A DNA stretch of 5,620 nt from Caldifarciminota bacterium (lineage in GTDB: Bacteria > Hydrothermota > Hydrothermia > B15-G9 > WFZT01): contig JALSOY010000006.1 in the NCBI GenBank assembly GCA_026986235.1, forward strand, positions 1-5,620. The letters run 5' to 3'. This document shows, piece after piece, positions 4,600 to 5,620 of the stretch; the stretch's first letter is position 1; each line of letters opens with the position of its first letter. The notes under the pieces were generated by a model. It had not been told where the DNA came from. It made no database searches and was given only the letters and a program-made list of their open reading frames with translations. The translations under genes and the position numbers were made by a program.

Positions 4600-5620
4600 T
4601 TACCTCACCACTATCAATTTTCTCCTGAGTCTTCTGCCTCTGTAACTCGCCTCAAGGAAATAAACACCGGTTGAGAGGGCCCGGTCAAGAATTACTCTAT
4701 GGTAACCTGCATTGAAACTTCTCTTGATCCCAAATACCTTTCTCCCATCAACTGCATAGACAGAAATTTTAACGATGCCGGCAACAGGAACGGAAATTAT
4801 AAACCGGGGTTTTCCTGAGACTGATCTGACTGTAACAGAAAATTCCGATGGAGGTACAACATCATTTACACCCACCGGGTACACATGGAATGTGTAAGCA
4901 CTGTCTGATGGATCATGTCCCATGTTGGGTTCATAAGCATTGTCGTAAGCCAGGATGTAGTAGATGACGGTAACAGTATCGTTGAATGAGTCGGGTATCG
5001 TGGGTATGTAACAGTAGTAATGATCGGGAATAGTATCAGCCGTCATGGGGACACTGTCAGTTAACCTCTCGTTAAATCCATAGAACAGTTTAATGTAGCT
5101 CAGGCCATTCTCGTCGTAAGCGTATGTCCTTATCAGGTAAGGACCCCTGTAACTGGTGTCGTGGATGACCGTAGTAGATTCTATCACAGGTGGAGTATTA
5201 TCAAATCCGAATACACGCACTTCAGACTGGCTGAAATTACCGTGCTCGTCGTATGCCCTGACGAACCAGTGGTACCAGCCATCAGCAAGAACGGTATCCA
5301 TCCATAGAACTGTGTCAGTAAGTTCAGGATAAACGAGTGTATCACCATCTGTTACCCAGAGTTCGTAGTAAACCTCTTTACCCATTTTCTTTTTGAGTCC
5401 TTCAGTCGGATGCCAGATAAAAATTGGAAAGTCCCCAAGTCCGTAGAGGAAGGAGTCAGGTGGTGAAACGAGGACAACCGGAGCCGGTGCTGTCGTGTCG
5501 ATGTAAAACACCTGGATGTCGTAAGAAGCGTAGTTCCCTGCAGAATCCACGCCACCCACCTGCCAGTACCACTCACCTTCACCAAGTCCCAGTGAGAAAG
5601 TTGTATCCTGCATGAGAGTA
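4600..5620 (-). CDS. Secreted or surface protein, C-terminal part with type IX (Por) sorting-like tail
   Basis: The frame is open through the right edge, so only the last 339 or so residues are visible and the ATG at 5613 is unlikely to be the true start. Counting from that Met, the protein shows repeated beta-sandwich (Ig/fibronectin-like) units: GEGEWYWQVGGVDSAGNYAS (11-30) followed by DTTAP (39-43), and DGWYHWFVRAYDEHGNFSQS (111-130) followed by DNTPP (138-142), then a third unit with YLIRTYAYDENGLSYIKLFY and YYILAYDN (218-225). The last 80 residues (FSVTVRSV..., VKISVYAVDGRKV at 281-293, GYHRVILD, LSTGVYFLEA at 313-322, RKLIVVR) match the pattern of Por-secretion C-terminal sorting domains, although FlgD-like Ig tails are similar. 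Many Asp, Thr and Tyr residues suit an extracellular, possibly calcium-binding stalk. Any catalytic domain would lie outside the window. It ends just before the 4567-4593 hairpin. Confidence 0.85.
   Translation of the reverse strand, partial: TLMQDTTFSLGLGEGEWYWQVGGVDSAGNYASYDIQVFYIDTTAPAPVVLVSPPDSFLYGLGDFPIFIWHPTEGLKKKMGKEVYYELWVTDGDTLVYPELTDTVLWMDTVLADGWYHWFVRAYDEHGNFSQSEVRVFGFDNTPPVIESTTVIHDTSYRGPYLIRTYAYDENGLSYIKLFYGFNERLTDSVPMTADTIPDHYYCYIPTIPDSFNDTVTVIYYILAYDNAYEPNMGHDPSDSAYTFHVYPVGVNDVVPPSEFSVTVRSVSGKPRFIISVPVAGIVKISVYAVDGRKVFGIKRSFNAGYHRVILDRALSTGVYFLEASYRGRRLRRKLIVVR

Noticed and set aside
5352..5585. Minus-strand 77-codon frame inside the surface-protein gene
   Set aside because: It is an alternative frame of a gene with clear Ig-like repeats, with no motifs of its own.

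Overview
The window reads almost entirely from the minus strand. It looks like a bacterial chromosome of moderate GC with tight, leader-to-tail gene packing and classical Shine-Dalgarno sites (up to ten bases matching the canonical 16S rRNA tail). The organism cannot be named from the sequence. A DUF4139-type exported protein, a repeat-rich surface protein with a type IX (Por) sorting-like tail, frequent AGA/AGG arginine codons and Lys/Glu/Arg-rich proteins would fit a Gram-negative, possibly thermophilic member of the FCB group or the WOR-3/Hydrothermae-like candidate phyla. That placement is inference only.

Layout, in direction of transcription (right to left). From 5620 to 4600 lies the C-terminal part of a secreted or surface protein whose start is outside the window. 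A very GC-rich perfect hairpin (4567-4593) follows six bases after its stop. The 4416-4599 gap also holds a 14-bp palindrome and a plausible promoter. A six-gene unit then runs to the left edge: fmdB-like zinc ribbon (4415-4164), dnaX (4131-2575), ybaB/ebfC (2582-2256), recR (2281-1688), an exported DUF4139-type protein (1676-375) and lipB (381 to beyond base 1). Three junctions overlap (8, 26 and 7 bases) and one has an 11-base gap in which the recR stop lies inside the next ribosome-binding site. This suggests one translationally coupled operon.

How the genes fit together. dnaX-ybaB-recR is a widely conserved replication/recombination cluster: clamp-loader subunit, nucleoid-associated protein and recombination mediator. 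The zinc-ribbon gene in front and the DUF4139 and lipB genes behind it have no obvious functional tie to DNA repair and may simply share transcription.

The most interesting signal is inside dnaX. Two in-frame slippery heptamers (A AAA AAA and A AAA AAG) lie 27 bases apart in the charged linker, each followed within a few codons by a stop in the -1 frame. This layout could yield a short gamma-like product, as in E. coli, beside the full-length tau-like protein. I found no wholly new system, CRISPR array, transposon or RNA gene.
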